From the NCBI RefSeq assembly GCF_042685645.1, contig NZ_JBHUNX010000001.1:1302001-1366000 (forward strand): a DNA stretch of 64,000 nucleotides, written 5' to 3'. Of the stretch, positions 33,031 through 41,640 are shown in pieces. This DNA is from Salininema proteolyticum (GTDB lineage: Bacteria > Actinomycetota > Actinomycetes > Mycobacteriales > Micromonosporaceae). Made by a program: the position numbers and the translations under genes. A model generated the notes under the pieces. That model was given only the letters and a program-made list of their open reading frames with translations, did not search any database and was not told the origin of the DNA. How positions within the stretch are numbered: position 1 is the first letter of the stretch; each line of letters begins with the position of its first letter.

Positions 33031-34398
33031 CTATGCCGAGGCCCTGAGCAGGTACAGGTTCTGCGGGCCTTTCTTTGCCGGCAAGACCTGCAGTGCAGAT
33101 AACGAGGATCGGCGAGAGGGCGCGGAGAAGCCCGGCATGCCTAACCTCGGCTCCGCCTCCGGCGTCTCCTCGCCCTCCCCGAAGAGCACCGAAAGCGCTG
33201 AGACATCGTCCGAGATGGTGAAGCCCCTCTGCGTGAAGTCCGCGCTGAGGTAGGAGACCAGTGCCTCCGGATCACGCGTCCTGCCCTCGGCCAGGTAGGC
33301 GGCTATCGCCTCACTCAGCGGGTACGTCTCCCCTCGACTGTTCCTTGCCTCGACCAGTCCGTCCGAAAAGAAGTGCAGCATGTCGCCCTTCTCAAACGCC
33401 GTCTCCACGGTGTGGTGCGAGAAGTCCAGGGTGTGCGAGACGCCCAGCGGCGGCAACGGCCTCAACTCCACGGGCCAGCTCGCCTCGCCCAGATGCAGGG
33501 GCGCGGGGTGCCCGCAGGCGAGAATGCGAGCAGTCCCCTCATCGGGACGCAACTCGGCGAAAACGGCCGTGGCGAATCTGCCGTCCCAATCGTCGAGGCC
33601 TCGGTTGACCGCCATGACGCGCTCGTGCATGCGCACCGCGACGGCCTCCAGCCTTTCGGCGTCGGAAACCCGCTCGCTGAAAGCTCCCATGAGGACGTTG
33701 GTGAGCATGATGGTGTCCATATTGTGCCCCTGGACGTCGCCGAGCACCAGGCGGACCGCACCTCGCGACCGGCCCACGGAGAAGAAGTCCCCGCCGACGA
33801 GGTTGTACCCCCGTTCGGGCGTGGTCATGAAGGTGGCGATGCGGTACGGACCGACCTTGCGGGGCACGTCGGGGACGATGGCCTGCTGGGTCACCTCGGC
33901 GACCTCGGTGATGCCTGTCAATCGCCGGAGGGACCTGCCGCGAGCCCAGGAGAAGAACACGGCCAGGACGTAGAGCAGCACGATGGTGGACAGCCTCAGC
34001 AGAGTCACCCCCGTCTGCTCGACATGCGTGGGGTTCGTGGCGGCCGGTCCCAGCAGGGAGAACGCGACGACTGAGGCGACGGCGGTGACCACCGGCCCAT
34101 TGATCAGCGCTACGAGCAGCGGCGCCGAGGCGAGGACGAAGGTCAGCCACACGAAGTCGTCATTGATGGTATTGAGGACGGCGAACACGGCGACGAGGAT
34201 CAGCGGCAGAATTCGCAGGCAGAGCGCCACGCGGTCGCCGTGGAAGGTCCAGCCGCCGGCCTCGGGGTAGCGGCGCTCGGAACCGCCGCGCCCCTGCTCG
34301 CGAGGGGCGCTCCTTGCCTGGCGTCGCCTCTGAAGCACAGTCAGTATTCTAGAGGCGCCCCGGACCCGCCCCGGCCGAATCCGCATATCGGCGGGCAC
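33031..34398 (-). CDS. Membrane-bound PP2C-type (SpoIIE/RsbU) serine phosphatase
   Basis: A 455-residue protein. The basic N-terminus is followed by four or five TM segments at about residues 55-155 (LPLILVAVFAVLNTI, FVLASAPLLVALING, LSTIVLLYVLAVFFSW). A cytoplasmic SpoIIE domain has the metal-binding GGDFFSVGRSRG and LVLGDVQGHN, then HFFSDGLVEARN and ISDDVSALSVLF. Such phosphatases act on anti-anti-sigma factors and thereby control stress sigma factors. No anti-sigma partner is adjacent. The start is uncertain: GTG at 34398 gives the longest form and ATG at 34386 is an alternative, neither with a good ribosome site. Confidence 0.85.
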   Translation of the reverse strand: MPADMRIRPGRVRGASRILTVLQRRRQARSAPREQGRGGSERRYPEAGGWTFHGDRVALCLRILPLILVAVFAVLNTINDDFVWLTFVLASAPLLVALINGPVVTAVASVVAFSLLGPAATNPTHVEQTGVTLLRLSTIVLLYVLAVFFSWARGRSLRRLTGITEVAEVTQQAIVPDVPRKVGPYRIATFMTTPERGYNLVGGDFFSVGRSRGAVRLVLGDVQGHNMDTIMLTNVLMGAFSERVSDAERLEAVAVRMHERVMAVNRGLDDWDGRFATAVFAELRPDEGTARILACGHPAPLHLGEASWPVELRPLPPLGVSHTLDFSHHTVETAFEKGDMLHFFSDGLVEARNSRGETYPLSEAIAAYLAEGRTRDPEALVSYLSADFTQRGFTISDDVSALSVLFGEGEETPEAEPRLGMPGFSAPSRRSSLSALQVLPAKKGPQNLYLLRASA

Positions 34399-34533
34399 CG
34401 CGACGCGTCGGCACGAGCTCCTGTTCCCGCAGGAAGCCGCCTATGGGTGGCGACGCGAAGGAGGGGCGCGGAGCCGACCTCCGCACCCCTCGCTGTGAGT
34501 GACGCCGTTCCCCGGAGAAGGGGAGTTCTCAGG

Positions 34534-34563
34534 CCGTCGGCTCCCCGTGACCGGAGCCGACGG
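34534..34563 (-). terminator. Hairpin terminator of the small secreted protein gene
   Basis: A perfect 11-bp stem (34534-34544 with 34553-34563) lies immediately downstream of the minus-strand stop at 34567. A second, imperfect stem sits at 34461-34491. Confidence 0.65.
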
Positions 34564-34566
34564 AGC

Positions 34567-34806
34567 TCATCGGTAGTAGTAGAGGGCGTAGCGGCCGTTC
34601 TCGATCTCGCAGCGCACCCAGACGTCGAACCGGCCCTCGGCCTCGATCTCGGCGGCGCGCGCGTCGCACTCCGCATAGGTGTCGAAGTACTCGCGGAACG
34701 GGACGGACTGGACGCCGGGGTCGGCGCTCGCCGCGGTCCCCGACAAGGTGAGGGCCGCCGCGGCGGCGAGGGAGAGGACGCCTCCACTCAATAGTCGTTT
34801 CACCAT
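34567..34806 (-). CDS. Small secreted protein with signal peptide
   Basis: A 79-residue protein. MVKRLLSGGVLSLAAAAALT is a signal peptide, with likely cleavage after ASA in SGTAASA-DPG. The mature part of about 50 residues has two Cys (YAECDAR and WVRCEIEN) that could form a disulphide, an acidic middle and an aromatic end YALYYYR. No family was recognised. The ATG at 34806 has no ribosome site, so the message may be leaderless. A hairpin follows the stop. Confidence 0.65.
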   Translation of the reverse strand: MVKRLLSGGVLSLAAAAALTLSGTAASADPGVQSVPFREYFDTYAECDARAAEIEAEGRFDVWVRCEIENGRYALYYYR

Positions 34807-34865
34807 GTATTGATAATTGCATGATGCCGGCGCCGGGATCAATACCGATAGGAAGATTTCTTTAA

Positions 34866-34910
34866 TTGACTGGGGACGGGGGTCGGCTGCTAGTCTCCTA
34901 CCAATCGGTA
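34866..34910 (+). promoter_or_regulatory. Likely promoter and operator of the AidB-like gene
   Basis: TTGACT (34866-34871) and TAGTCT (34891-34896) with a 19-bp spacer form a possible promoter. Directly behind it the inverted repeat TACCAATCGGTA (34899-34910) could bind a TetR-type repressor at the transcription start. A further pair GACTGGG/CCCAGTC flanks the block at 34868 and 34914. Confidence 0.45.
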
Positions 34911-34962
34911 ATTCCCAGTCCCGGCAGCGCGGCCGGCGCCGCGGCGGCCGAAAGGAGAGCCC

Positions 34963-36585
34963 ATGGCCCCGTTCGAGACCCACGAAGTGCTCAACCAGTC
35001 CCGCCCGTTGCAGGGCCACAACCCGTTCCTGGACGACCCGGCACTGCGCGAGTCGCTGGAATGGACCGGCGCGGGTTGGATCGCCGCCGAGGCAGAGAAG
35101 CTGGGAGCGACCCTGGGAACCGCGGAGATCCGGCGGGCCGCCGAAGATGCCGAACGCCACGGACCCGTCCTGAGAACCCACGACCGCTACGGAAACCGGG
35201 TCGACGAGGTCGACTTCCACCCCGACTACCACCGCTTCATGGCACTGTCGACCGAGTACGGAGCGCACAGCCTCTCCTGGGAGGAGGAGAGGAAAGGCGC
35301 CCACGCGGCGAGGACGGTCCTCTTCTCCCTTCTGGGCCAGGTCGAACCGGGCCACGGCTGTCCCATATCCATGACGCACGCGGCCGTCCCGGCCCTGCGC
35401 GCCACCCCGGAACTGGCCGCCTCCTGGGAGCCGACCGTCACCTCGCGCCACTACGATCCCGAACTGAAACCCCTGGGGGAGAAGCGGGGCGCGACCATCG
35501 GCATGGCCATGACCGAGAAGCAGGGCGGCTCCGACGTCCGCGCCAACACGACGAGGGCCACTCCGGTAGGAGACCACTACGTTCTGCGCGGCCACAAGTG
35601 GTTCTGCTCGGCGCCCATGAGCGACGCCTTCCTCGTCCTTGCCCAGGCACCCGGCGGCCTCTCCTGCTTCCTCATGCCGCGCGTCCTTCCCGACGGCACC
35701 CGCAACCCGATCAGGATCCAGCGACTCAAGGACAAGCTCGGCAACAGGTCCAACGCCTCCAGCGAGATCGAACTCCACGACGCCGAGGCCTGGCTCGTCG
35801 GAGAGGAGGGGCGGGGCGTGCCAACCATCATCGAAATGGTCAACCACACCCGCGTCGACTGCGTCATCGCCACCGCGGCCGGCATGCGCCAGAGCGTCGC
35901 CGAGGCCGTCTGGCACACCTCCCACCGCTCTGCCTTCGGGAAGCCGCTGCGCGAACAGCCCGCCATGCGCGCCGTTCTGGCCGACCTCGCCCTGGAGAGC
36001 GAAGCGGCCACCGTGACCATGATGCGCCTGGCCGCCGCCTACGACGACCCCGGCCAGGCGGGCTTCCGCCGCCTGGCAACGGCGGTGGCCAAGCACTGGA
36101 TCTGCAAACGAGGACCGGGACACGCGGCCGAAGCGCTCGAGTGCCTCGGCGGCAACGGGTACACCGAGGACTTCCCGCTGGCGCGCCGCTACCGCGAGCA
36201 GCCGCTCATGTCCATCTGGGAGGGTTCGGGGAACGTCATAGCCCTCGACATCCTGCGGGCGCTGGCCAAGGACCCGCGGTGCGGATCCGACTTCATGGCC
36301 GAGGTCGGCCGGGCGGCCGGGCTCCACCCGCTCTTCGACGCCCATCTGACAAAGCTCGCGGACGCCCTCCCCTCGGCCGACCAGGCCGGCGCGCGCCGCC
36401 TCGCCGAGGCGATGGGCCTCGCGCTCCAGTCCTCGCTCCTGCTCCTGCACGCGCCGAAACCCGTGGCAGACGCCTTCTGCGAGGGCCGTCTCGGCGAGGA
36501 CCGGAGCCTCAACTACGGAGGACTCGGCGACGGCCTCGACCTCGACGCGATCATCGACCGGGCTACGCCCCGCCCCGTCGATTGA
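34963..36585 (+). CDS. AidB-like acyl-CoA dehydrogenase
   Basis: A 540-residue flavoprotein of the acyl-CoA dehydrogenase superfamily, AidB branch. Diagnostic parts are the N-terminal THEVLNQSRPLQGHNPF, the FAD-binding GMAMTEKQGGSDVRAN, HKWFCSAPMSDAFLVLAQ and the C-terminal ECLGGNGYTEDFPLARRYRE with SIWEGSGNVIALD. AidB binds flavin and DNA and is induced by alkylating agents in E. coli. A direct catalytic role is debated. The ATG follows AAAGGAGA. The length matches AidB (about 540). No alkylation-repair genes are next to it. Confidence 0.9.
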   Translation: MAPFETHEVLNQSRPLQGHNPFLDDPALRESLEWTGAGWIAAEAEKLGATLGTAEIRRAAEDAERHGPVLRTHDRYGNRVDEVDFHPDYHRFMALSTEYGAHSLSWEEERKGAHAARTVLFSLLGQVEPGHGCPISMTHAAVPALRATPELAASWEPTVTSRHYDPELKPLGEKRGATIGMAMTEKQGGSDVRANTTRATPVGDHYVLRGHKWFCSAPMSDAFLVLAQAPGGLSCFLMPRVLPDGTRNPIRIQRLKDKLGNRSNASSEIELHDAEAWLVGEEGRGVPTIIEMVNHTRVDCVIATAAGMRQSVAEAVWHTSHRSAFGKPLREQPAMRAVLADLALESEAATVTMMRLAAAYDDPGQAGFRRLATAVAKHWICKRGPGHAAEALECLGGNGYTEDFPLARRYREQPLMSIWEGSGNVIALDILRALAKDPRCGSDFMAEVGRAAGLHPLFDAHLTKLADALPSADQAGARRLAEAMGLALQSSLLLLHAPKPVADAFCEGRLGEDRSLNYGGLGDGLDLDAIIDRATPRPVD

Positions 36586-36704
36586 GGAGGGCGACAACAA
36601 GCCGACAGCGGAATCCGGCGGAACCCTGAACAATGAGGACGAACCGCGCCGGCGCCGCGAACGGCGGCCGGCCCGCCCGAGGCGTCCGCAGAAGGGGAGT
36701 TGCC

Positions 36705-36956
36705 ATGGCCGCCGCACCGCCCGAAGAGCCCGAGTCCGTGATCGAGCGCGAAGGATGGACCTTCCAGGTGTACTCCGACCGCATAGAGGTCTTCGAGGCC
36801 GAGGACCTCCAGATGACGATCCACCGCTCGGGCGACCGGAAGGTCTCCTACCACGGCCGCATGGCCTCCTACCCGGCGGGAATGCAGGTCTCCTTCTACG
36901 CGCGGGCCTTGACGGCGCTCCCGGTGGGCCTCCTGGCCCGCCGGGACTCCGGGTGA
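36705..36956 (+). CDS. Small conserved-type protein of unknown function
   Basis: An 83-residue protein, MAAAPPEEPESVIEREGWTF at the start, with short beta-like segments QVYSDRIEVFEAEDLQM and TIHRSGDRKVSYHGRMAS. No signal peptide, no TM segment. The ATG at 36705 follows GAAGGGGAG and is preferred to an upstream in-frame ATG. It lies 119 bp behind the AidB-like gene on the same strand and converges with the response regulator. The function is unknown. Confidence 0.55.
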   Translation: MAAAPPEEPESVIEREGWTFQVYSDRIEVFEAEDLQMTIHRSGDRKVSYHGRMASYPAGMQVSFYARALTALPVGLLARRDSG

Positions 36957-36987
36957 GCGGGCGTCCCGTGCGCAGCCACCGGGAGGG

Positions 36988-37653
36988 TCAACCCTTGGGA
37001 TCGCCGGCCGTCACGAGCCCCGACTCGTAGGCCACGATGACCGCCTGGGCCCGGTCGCGCAGACTGAGCTTGGAGAAGATGCTCGACACGTGCGACTTCA
37101 CCGTCTGCTCCGAGACGTACAGCGTCGCGGCGATCTCGCCGTTGGCCTGGCCGCGCGCCACGAGCCGGAGCACGTCGATCTCCCTGGGAGTCAAGCGGTC
37201 CAGGCGCGAGGAGGCGGAGAGGACCGGCCGGTCGCGGAAGAACTCCTCGATGAGCCGCTTGGTGATCGCGGGAGCCAGCAGCGCCTCTCCGGAGGCGACG
37301 ACGCGAACCGCCGAGATGAGGTCCTCGGGCGGGGCGTCCTTGAGCAGGAAACCGCTGGCGCCGATACGGAGGGCCTCGTAGACGTAGTCGTCGATGTCGA
37401 AGGTCGTCAGCATGAGCACGTGGGGAGAGGAGCCCTCCTCCAGGACCGCGCGGGCCGCCTGCAGACCGTCCATCCCGGGCATGCGCACGTCCATGAGGAT
37501 CACGTCGGGCTTGAACTCGCGCGCCTGGGAGACGGCCTCCCTGCCGTCGGACGCGCCGCCGACCACCGTGAGGTCCTCCTGGGCGTCGAGCAGCGCCGAA
37601 AAGCCGGCGCGCACCATGACCTGGTCGTCGGCGATGAGGATGCGAGTCGCCAC
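36988..37653 (-). CDS. NarL/LuxR-family response regulator
   Basis: A 221-residue two-component response regulator. The receiver domain has the acidic pair DD at 9-10, the phospho-acceptor Asp55 in VILMDVRMPGMDG and the conserved Lys in GFLLKDAPPEDL. The C-terminal LuxR-type helix-turn-helix reads RLDRLTPREIDVLRLVARGQ and AATLYVSEQTVKSHVSSIFS. The start is GTG at 37653. The cognate kinase ends 11 bp upstream, so the two form an operon. Target genes cannot be inferred. Confidence 0.93.
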   Translation of the reverse strand: MATRILIADDQVMVRAGFSALLDAQEDLTVVGGASDGREAVSQAREFKPDVILMDVRMPGMDGLQAARAVLEEGSSPHVLMLTTFDIDDYVYEALRIGASGFLLKDAPPEDLISAVRVVASGEALLAPAITKRLIEEFFRDRPVLSASSRLDRLTPREIDVLRLVARGQANGEIAATLYVSEQTVKSHVSSIFSKLSLRDRAQAVIVAYESGLVTAGDPKG

Positions 37654-37664
37654 CGGGAGCCTCT

Positions 37665-39068
37665 CTAGTCGTCGTCCACGGGAAGCTCCGCCGCGACAGT
37701 GAAACCGCCGAGACCGCGGGAGCCGGTTTCCAGCGTACCGCCATGGAGCGCAACGCGCTCGCGCATGCCCACCAGTCCGAGTCCGGAGCCCGCCTGCGGA
37801 TCGGCCGACGGGGGAAGGCCTGGCGGATCACCGTTCTCGACCCTGACGTGCAGCGTCCGCCCCACCTGCCCGACGGCGACCGTCGTGTCCGCTCCGGGCG
37901 CGTGCCGCACGACATTGGACAGCGCCTCCTGGACGATCCGGTAGACCAAGAGCGACAGCGACTCGGGCAGTACTGCCAGGTCGACCGACACCAGCGTCTC
38001 CACCGGAGTGCCCGACCGGCGCACCGACTCGGCCAGCTCCTCGATCCCCTCGGCACTGGGCTGCGGCTCGCGCAGCACGCCCTCGTCGTCGTTGCGCAGC
38101 ACCGACAACAGGCGGCGCATCTCGGACAGGGAATGGCGCGCCTGGCCGGCGATCGACCGGAACTCCTCCCGGACCGCCTCCTCCAGACCGGGGATCCGGT
38201 ACTCGGCCGTGGAGGCCTGCACCGAGATCACCGACATGTGGTGGGCCACGATGTCGTGCAGTTCGCGCGCGATCCGCGCCCGCTCCTCGAGGACCTGGCG
38301 CTGCCACCGCTCGGCCTGGGAGACCTTCTCCTCCTCGGCCACCCGCGCCCGCGAGCGCCCGATGAGGCGGACGGTGATGCCGATGACCGTGGCCAGCGCG
38401 GTCAGCTGGAGGACGGTGGCCAGATGCTGCAACCCGAGGTCGCGATAGTCTGCGAAGTACCACAGCACCGTCATGAGCCCGACGAACGTGACCCAGGACC
38501 CGACGGCCGTCGCGACCCGCAGGCGGCGCGCGAGGGCGAACTGGACGATCATCAGGGAGATCAGCGCGTTGGGCGAAACCGGCCAGAGTTCGCCGCCGTA
38601 GGGATGGATGACTATCTCGGAGGCGGGGTGGGGGGAATAGGGGTCCTCGCGCACCATGAAGGGCGGACTGCCCAGGTCTTCCATTTGGTCCGGGTTGCGC
38701 AGCAGGGCGTCCGCGGGGTCGAAGGGGTGGGAGGCCAGCGCGACCCAGACTATGCCGACGAGGCTGAGGAACCAGGCCGAGATCGGGCGCCACCGCGCGA
38801 GGACGAGCGCGGCGCCGGGGATCAGGGGGAGCAGGAACGGGAAGGCCACGTGGTAGGACCCGAGGACCATGTCGAACTGGCCGACGGTCAGGATGTAGGC
38901 CAGCGGGACCGACCCCGGCCCGACGATCGCCAGGAACCGCCGCCACGTCCACTTCCACGTCCCGTCCCACACCGGGCCGGTGTCGATCAGCACGGACACG
39001 ACCCGGCGGAACGCCTGCCGCCGGGGCTTGGCCGGCGGTTCGGGAGACGCCTTCTTCTTGCTCACCAC
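37665..39068 (-). CDS. HisKA_3-type sensor histidine kinase
   Basis: A 467-residue NarL-type kinase. Residues 45-240 contain six or so TM helices, for example VPLAYILTVGQFDMVLGS and LISLMIVQFALARRLRVA, with an extracytoplasmic loop holding HPFDPADALL and HPYGGELWP. The dimerisation helix carries the phospho-accepting His in RARIARELHDIVAHHMSVIS. The ATPase domain shows QEALSNVVRHA and GSGLGLVGMRERV. Two consecutive GTG codons (39068, 39065) can serve as start. It is paired with the LuxR regulator downstream. The signal is unknown. Confidence 0.9.
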   Translation of the reverse strand: MVSKKKASPEPPAKPRRQAFRRVVSVLIDTGPVWDGTWKWTWRRFLAIVGPGSVPLAYILTVGQFDMVLGSYHVAFPFLLPLIPGAALVLARWRPISAWFLSLVGIVWVALASHPFDPADALLRNPDQMEDLGSPPFMVREDPYSPHPASEIVIHPYGGELWPVSPNALISLMIVQFALARRLRVATAVGSWVTFVGLMTVLWYFADYRDLGLQHLATVLQLTALATVIGITVRLIGRSRARVAEEEKVSQAERWQRQVLEERARIARELHDIVAHHMSVISVQASTAEYRIPGLEEAVREEFRSIAGQARHSLSEMRRLLSVLRNDDEGVLREPQPSAEGIEELAESVRRSGTPVETLVSVDLAVLPESLSLLVYRIVQEALSNVVRHAPGADTTVAVGQVGRTLHVRVENGDPPGLPPSADPQAGSGLGLVGMRERVALHGGTLETGSRGLGGFTVAAELPVDDD

Positions 39069-39208
39069 TCCAGGCTAGGCGCTCCGAGCCCCTTCCGCCT
39101 CGATCCGGGGTAGGGGGTCGGCGGAGGGAACTCACCCCGGCGTAGGGGAGGGAAATTCGGCTCCGCCGCCCGAGGTCGACTATGCCCCGCGCGCAGAAGC
39201 CTTGAGGC

Positions 39209-40159
39209 ATGGTCAAGAAAGCATGCGCCGCTCCGGGAGCCGCCCTCCTCGCCCTGGTCTCGATCGTCGCGGGGGCCCTGGGCTTCACCTACGTCCACTT
39301 CGCCCTCGGCGCGGAGGTCGACCCCGTCTTCGACACGGTCTCCAACTACGCCCTCTACCGGCCGGGCAACGTGCTGTTCCCCGCCGGTGTTCTGGGGCTC
39401 GCCCTGGCATGCGCCATCCTCGCGGTACGCGGCGTGGGGCTGGCCCGGGACCGCTTCATGCGGTTCCTGCTCGCCTCCACCGCCGGCATGCTCGTGCTGA
39501 CGGCGGCCTTCCGCACCAACGCCCCCGACGCGCCGGTGACGATGGAGGCCCAGGTGCACCGCTACGCGGCCGGGGCGGCCTTCGTCCTGCTCATCGTCGT
39601 CGGGGTCCTGGCCCACCGCGCCATGAAGGGCGGTGACGGCCCCCGATGGCGGCGCCGGGCCATGGCCGTGACGACCTATGCGGCACTCCTGGGCTTCGTG
39701 GTCACGGTGGTCAACACGTTCCTGCCGTGGATCGCCGACGGCGGCGAGTGGCGCGGGGTTCCGCAGCGCGCCATGCTCGTGGTGCTCATGTCCATCGCCT
39801 TCCTGCTGACCCTCAACTCCCAGGACGAGGCCGTACGCGGCGAAGCGGCTCAGGACGAGCCGGCCGTCTGGACCGGAACCTCGGACTCGCGCTCGTCGAC
39901 CTTGGCGGCCAGCCGGTCGACGGTCGACTGGAGCTCGGAGATCCGCGCCAGCAGGAGCCGGGTGTCGGCCGAGACGGCCGCCTCCGAGCCCTCGGGCGAA
40001 CGCTCCGAGGAGCTCTCCGCCTCCTCGCGGGCCGCCTTAGCGTCGGCCTCGTCCTCCGCGGCGGTCTGGGCCTGGGCCTCCTCCATGGAGGCCAGGACCA
40101 CGCCGATGAGAATGTTCAGCAGCAGGAACGACCCCAGGACGACGAAGACGAGCGTATAG
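39209..40159 (+). CDS. DUF998-type membrane protein with anomalous C-terminal extension
   Basis: The first about 215 residues form a six-TM protein of DUF998 type: ALLALVSIVAGALGFTYVHF, VDPVFDTVSNYALYRPGNVL, FRTNAPDAPVTMEAQVHRYA and VVTVVNTFLPWIADGG. In such families the end lies soon after the last TM helix (AMLVVLMSIAFLLTLNSQ). Here no stop follows and the frame continues for another 100 Ser/Ala-rich residues, antisense to the C-terminus of the convergent channel gene. That tail is probably not functional or reflects a lost stop. The ATG is preceded by a weak ribosome site (TTGAGGC). Confidence 0.7.
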   Translation: MVKKACAAPGAALLALVSIVAGALGFTYVHFALGAEVDPVFDTVSNYALYRPGNVLFPAGVLGLALACAILAVRGVGLARDRFMRFLLASTAGMLVLTAAFRTNAPDAPVTMEAQVHRYAAGAAFVLLIVVGVLAHRAMKGGDGPRWRRRAMAVTTYAALLGFVVTVVNTFLPWIADGGEWRGVPQRAMLVVLMSIAFLLTLNSQDEAVRGEAAQDEPAVWTGTSDSRSSTLAASRSTVDWSSEIRASRSRVSAETAASEPSGERSEELSASSRAALASASSSAAVWAWASSMEARTTPMRMFSSRNDPRTTKTSV

Positions 40160-40788
40160 GGCAGGGCCCAGAGGCTGTGGGACATGGCCTCGCGGATGAC
40201 CGCGCCGATGCTGTCCAGGGCGACCAGCTGGAGGAGCGTCAGGAGGGACTGTCCGACCGAGCCGAACTGGCCGGGGTTCTCCCCGCCGAACGCCATCCAG
40301 CCGACCATCGCCCACAGGTACATGATGACGCCCATGAGCGCGAAGAGCCCGGCCGACTGGGGAATGGCCTTCTTGGCGGCCAGGAGGATGATCCGCAGAG
40401 AGGGGATGTTCCGCAGCAGCCGGGCGATGCGGGCCAGCCGCAGCAGGCGCAGGACGGTGACGTTCTCGCGGATGCCGGGGACGAACGCGGCGACGACGAT
40501 GACGAAGTCGAAGACGTTCCAGGCGTTGGTGAAGAACCTCCAGGACCGGGGCGCGTACGACACGATCCCCACGACCAGCTCGAAGACGAAGAACGCCAGG
40601 AAGGCGTGGTCGAGGCTCTCCAGGGCGGGTCGGTACTCCGAGGCCACCGGCCGGAACGTGAGCGCGCCGAGCGCCGCCCCGTTGAGGATGATGATGCTGA
40701 TGGAAAGGTATTGGAACTGCTTGGAGTCCCGTATACGGCGGCAAAGGTCGACCAACGCCGCCGGCTTCCGTCCCGCGTCGACTGCCAT
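39850..40788 (-). CDS. Voltage-gated ion channel (bacterial Nav-like)
   Basis: A 312-residue single-domain channel with six TM helices. S4 has five Arg at three-residue spacing (114, 117, 120, 123, 126) in VLRLLRLARIARLLRNIPSL. The pore helix and filter read LLQLVALDSIG (about 185-195), close to the TLESW type of NaChBac but with Asp in place of Glu. A C-terminal coiled coil (DTRLLLARISELQSTVDRLA) should tetramerise it. The ATG at 40788 has no ribosome site, and TAACCT just upstream suggests a leaderless message. The last 310 bp overlap the DUF998 frame on the other strand. Confidence 0.85.
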   Translation of the reverse strand: MAVDAGRKPAALVDLCRRIRDSKQFQYLSISIIILNGAALGALTFRPVASEYRPALESLDHAFLAFFVFELVVGIVSYAPRSWRFFTNAWNVFDFVIVVAAFVPGIRENVTVLRLLRLARIARLLRNIPSLRIILLAAKKAIPQSAGLFALMGVIMYLWAMVGWMAFGGENPGQFGSVGQSLLTLLQLVALDSIGAVIREAMSHSLWALPYTLVFVVLGSFLLLNILIGVVLASMEEAQAQTAAEDEADAKAAREEAESSSERSPEGSEAAVSADTRLLLARISELQSTVDRLAAKVDERESEVPVQTAGSS

Positions 40789-40905
40789 GTGTAGAAGGTT
40801 AGGGCGGCGGCGCTCGCCGGAACGGATCGGACGTCCTTTATGTGGTGTCGGTCGGCAGCGTACGGGCTTGGGCGGCAGGGGCCGTCTGGGCGGATACACG
40901 CGGCC

Positions 40906-41574
40906 TCACCCGAAGGAGGGCAGGTCGATTCCGGCTTCCTCCAGGCGGCGGGCCAGGTCGGGGCCGAGAGGGGCGCGTCCGGAGGCCCGAGCGAGGAACT
41001 CGCTCGCCTCGGGAATGTCGATATCATTGTGCCCCTTGAGGAACAGCGGCAAGAGCACGTCGGCGGCCTCGTCGGTCGTCCAGCGCGGCCGGCCGACCGC
41101 GTCGGCGACGTCGATTCCGTGAAGGGCGACCTCGATGACGCGGGTGAGGACGAACTGGCCGAGCTCCATGCGGTCTCCGTGGCGCGTGACGACGCGGCGG
41201 CCCCCGGGCCGGGACGAGGCGTCGGCCAGGGCCGCGGAGAGCCGGCGCTCCAAGAGCGACACGTGCTCGTCCGGGGTCATCCCCTCGGCGGCGCGCTGGG
41301 CGCTCGCGAGGCGCTCGCCGTCCGTGGCGGCGGAGAATCGGTCGCCGGGGCGGAAGTAGCCGACGGCGTCGGTGTCGGAGGACAGGGGTTCGGGTCCGGC
41401 GACGCAGTCCGAGACGCGGGCGATTCCCCGGGAGACGTGCGCGACCAAGTCGGCGACCGTCCACGGCCCGCACCGGGTCGGCAGGCCCCAATCCTCTTCG
41501 GAGAGTGTCCTCAATTCCGTTGTGAGGCGGTCGGTCTCGCTTCTGAGAGCGGCTGTCGTCATGGAGGCGAGCAT
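40906..41574 (-). CDS. Mycothiol-dependent maleylpyruvate isomerase-type (DinB-like) protein
   Basis: A 222-residue four-helix protein with the actinobacterial MDMPI/DinB pattern: LTTELRTLSEEDWGLPTRCG, PWTVADLVAHVSRG, and the metal-ligand-bearing VTRHGDRMELGQFVLTRVIE with VALHGIDVADAVGR. Members bind a metal through three His and use mycothiol or act as unknown hydrolases. The role here is open. Two in-frame ATG codons (41574, 41562) are possible starts, neither with a good ribosome site. Confidence 0.75.
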   Translation of the reverse strand: MLASMTTAALRSETDRLTTELRTLSEEDWGLPTRCGPWTVADLVAHVSRGIARVSDCVAGPEPLSSDTDAVGYFRPGDRFSAATDGERLASAQRAAEGMTPDEHVSLLERRLSAALADASSRPGGRRVVTRHGDRMELGQFVLTRVIEVALHGIDVADAVGRPRWTTDEAADVLLPLFLKGHNDIDIPEASEFLARASGRAPLGPDLARRLEEAGIDLPSFG

Positions 41575-41640
41575 AACCCGTCGGGCGAACGGGCCCGACG
41601 GTCGGTGCCTCCCGTTAGGATCGGGGCGGGAGGTGTGATC

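Noticed and set aside
34567..36717. 716-codon minus-strand frame including the small secreted protein
   Set aside because: Most of it is antisense to the AidB-like gene. Only the last 79 codons, with a signal peptide, are credible.
40840..41640. Upstream extension of the MmcQ/YjbR frame
   Set aside because: Antisense to the MDMPI-like gene. The GGGAGGTG site and family length place the start at 41641.
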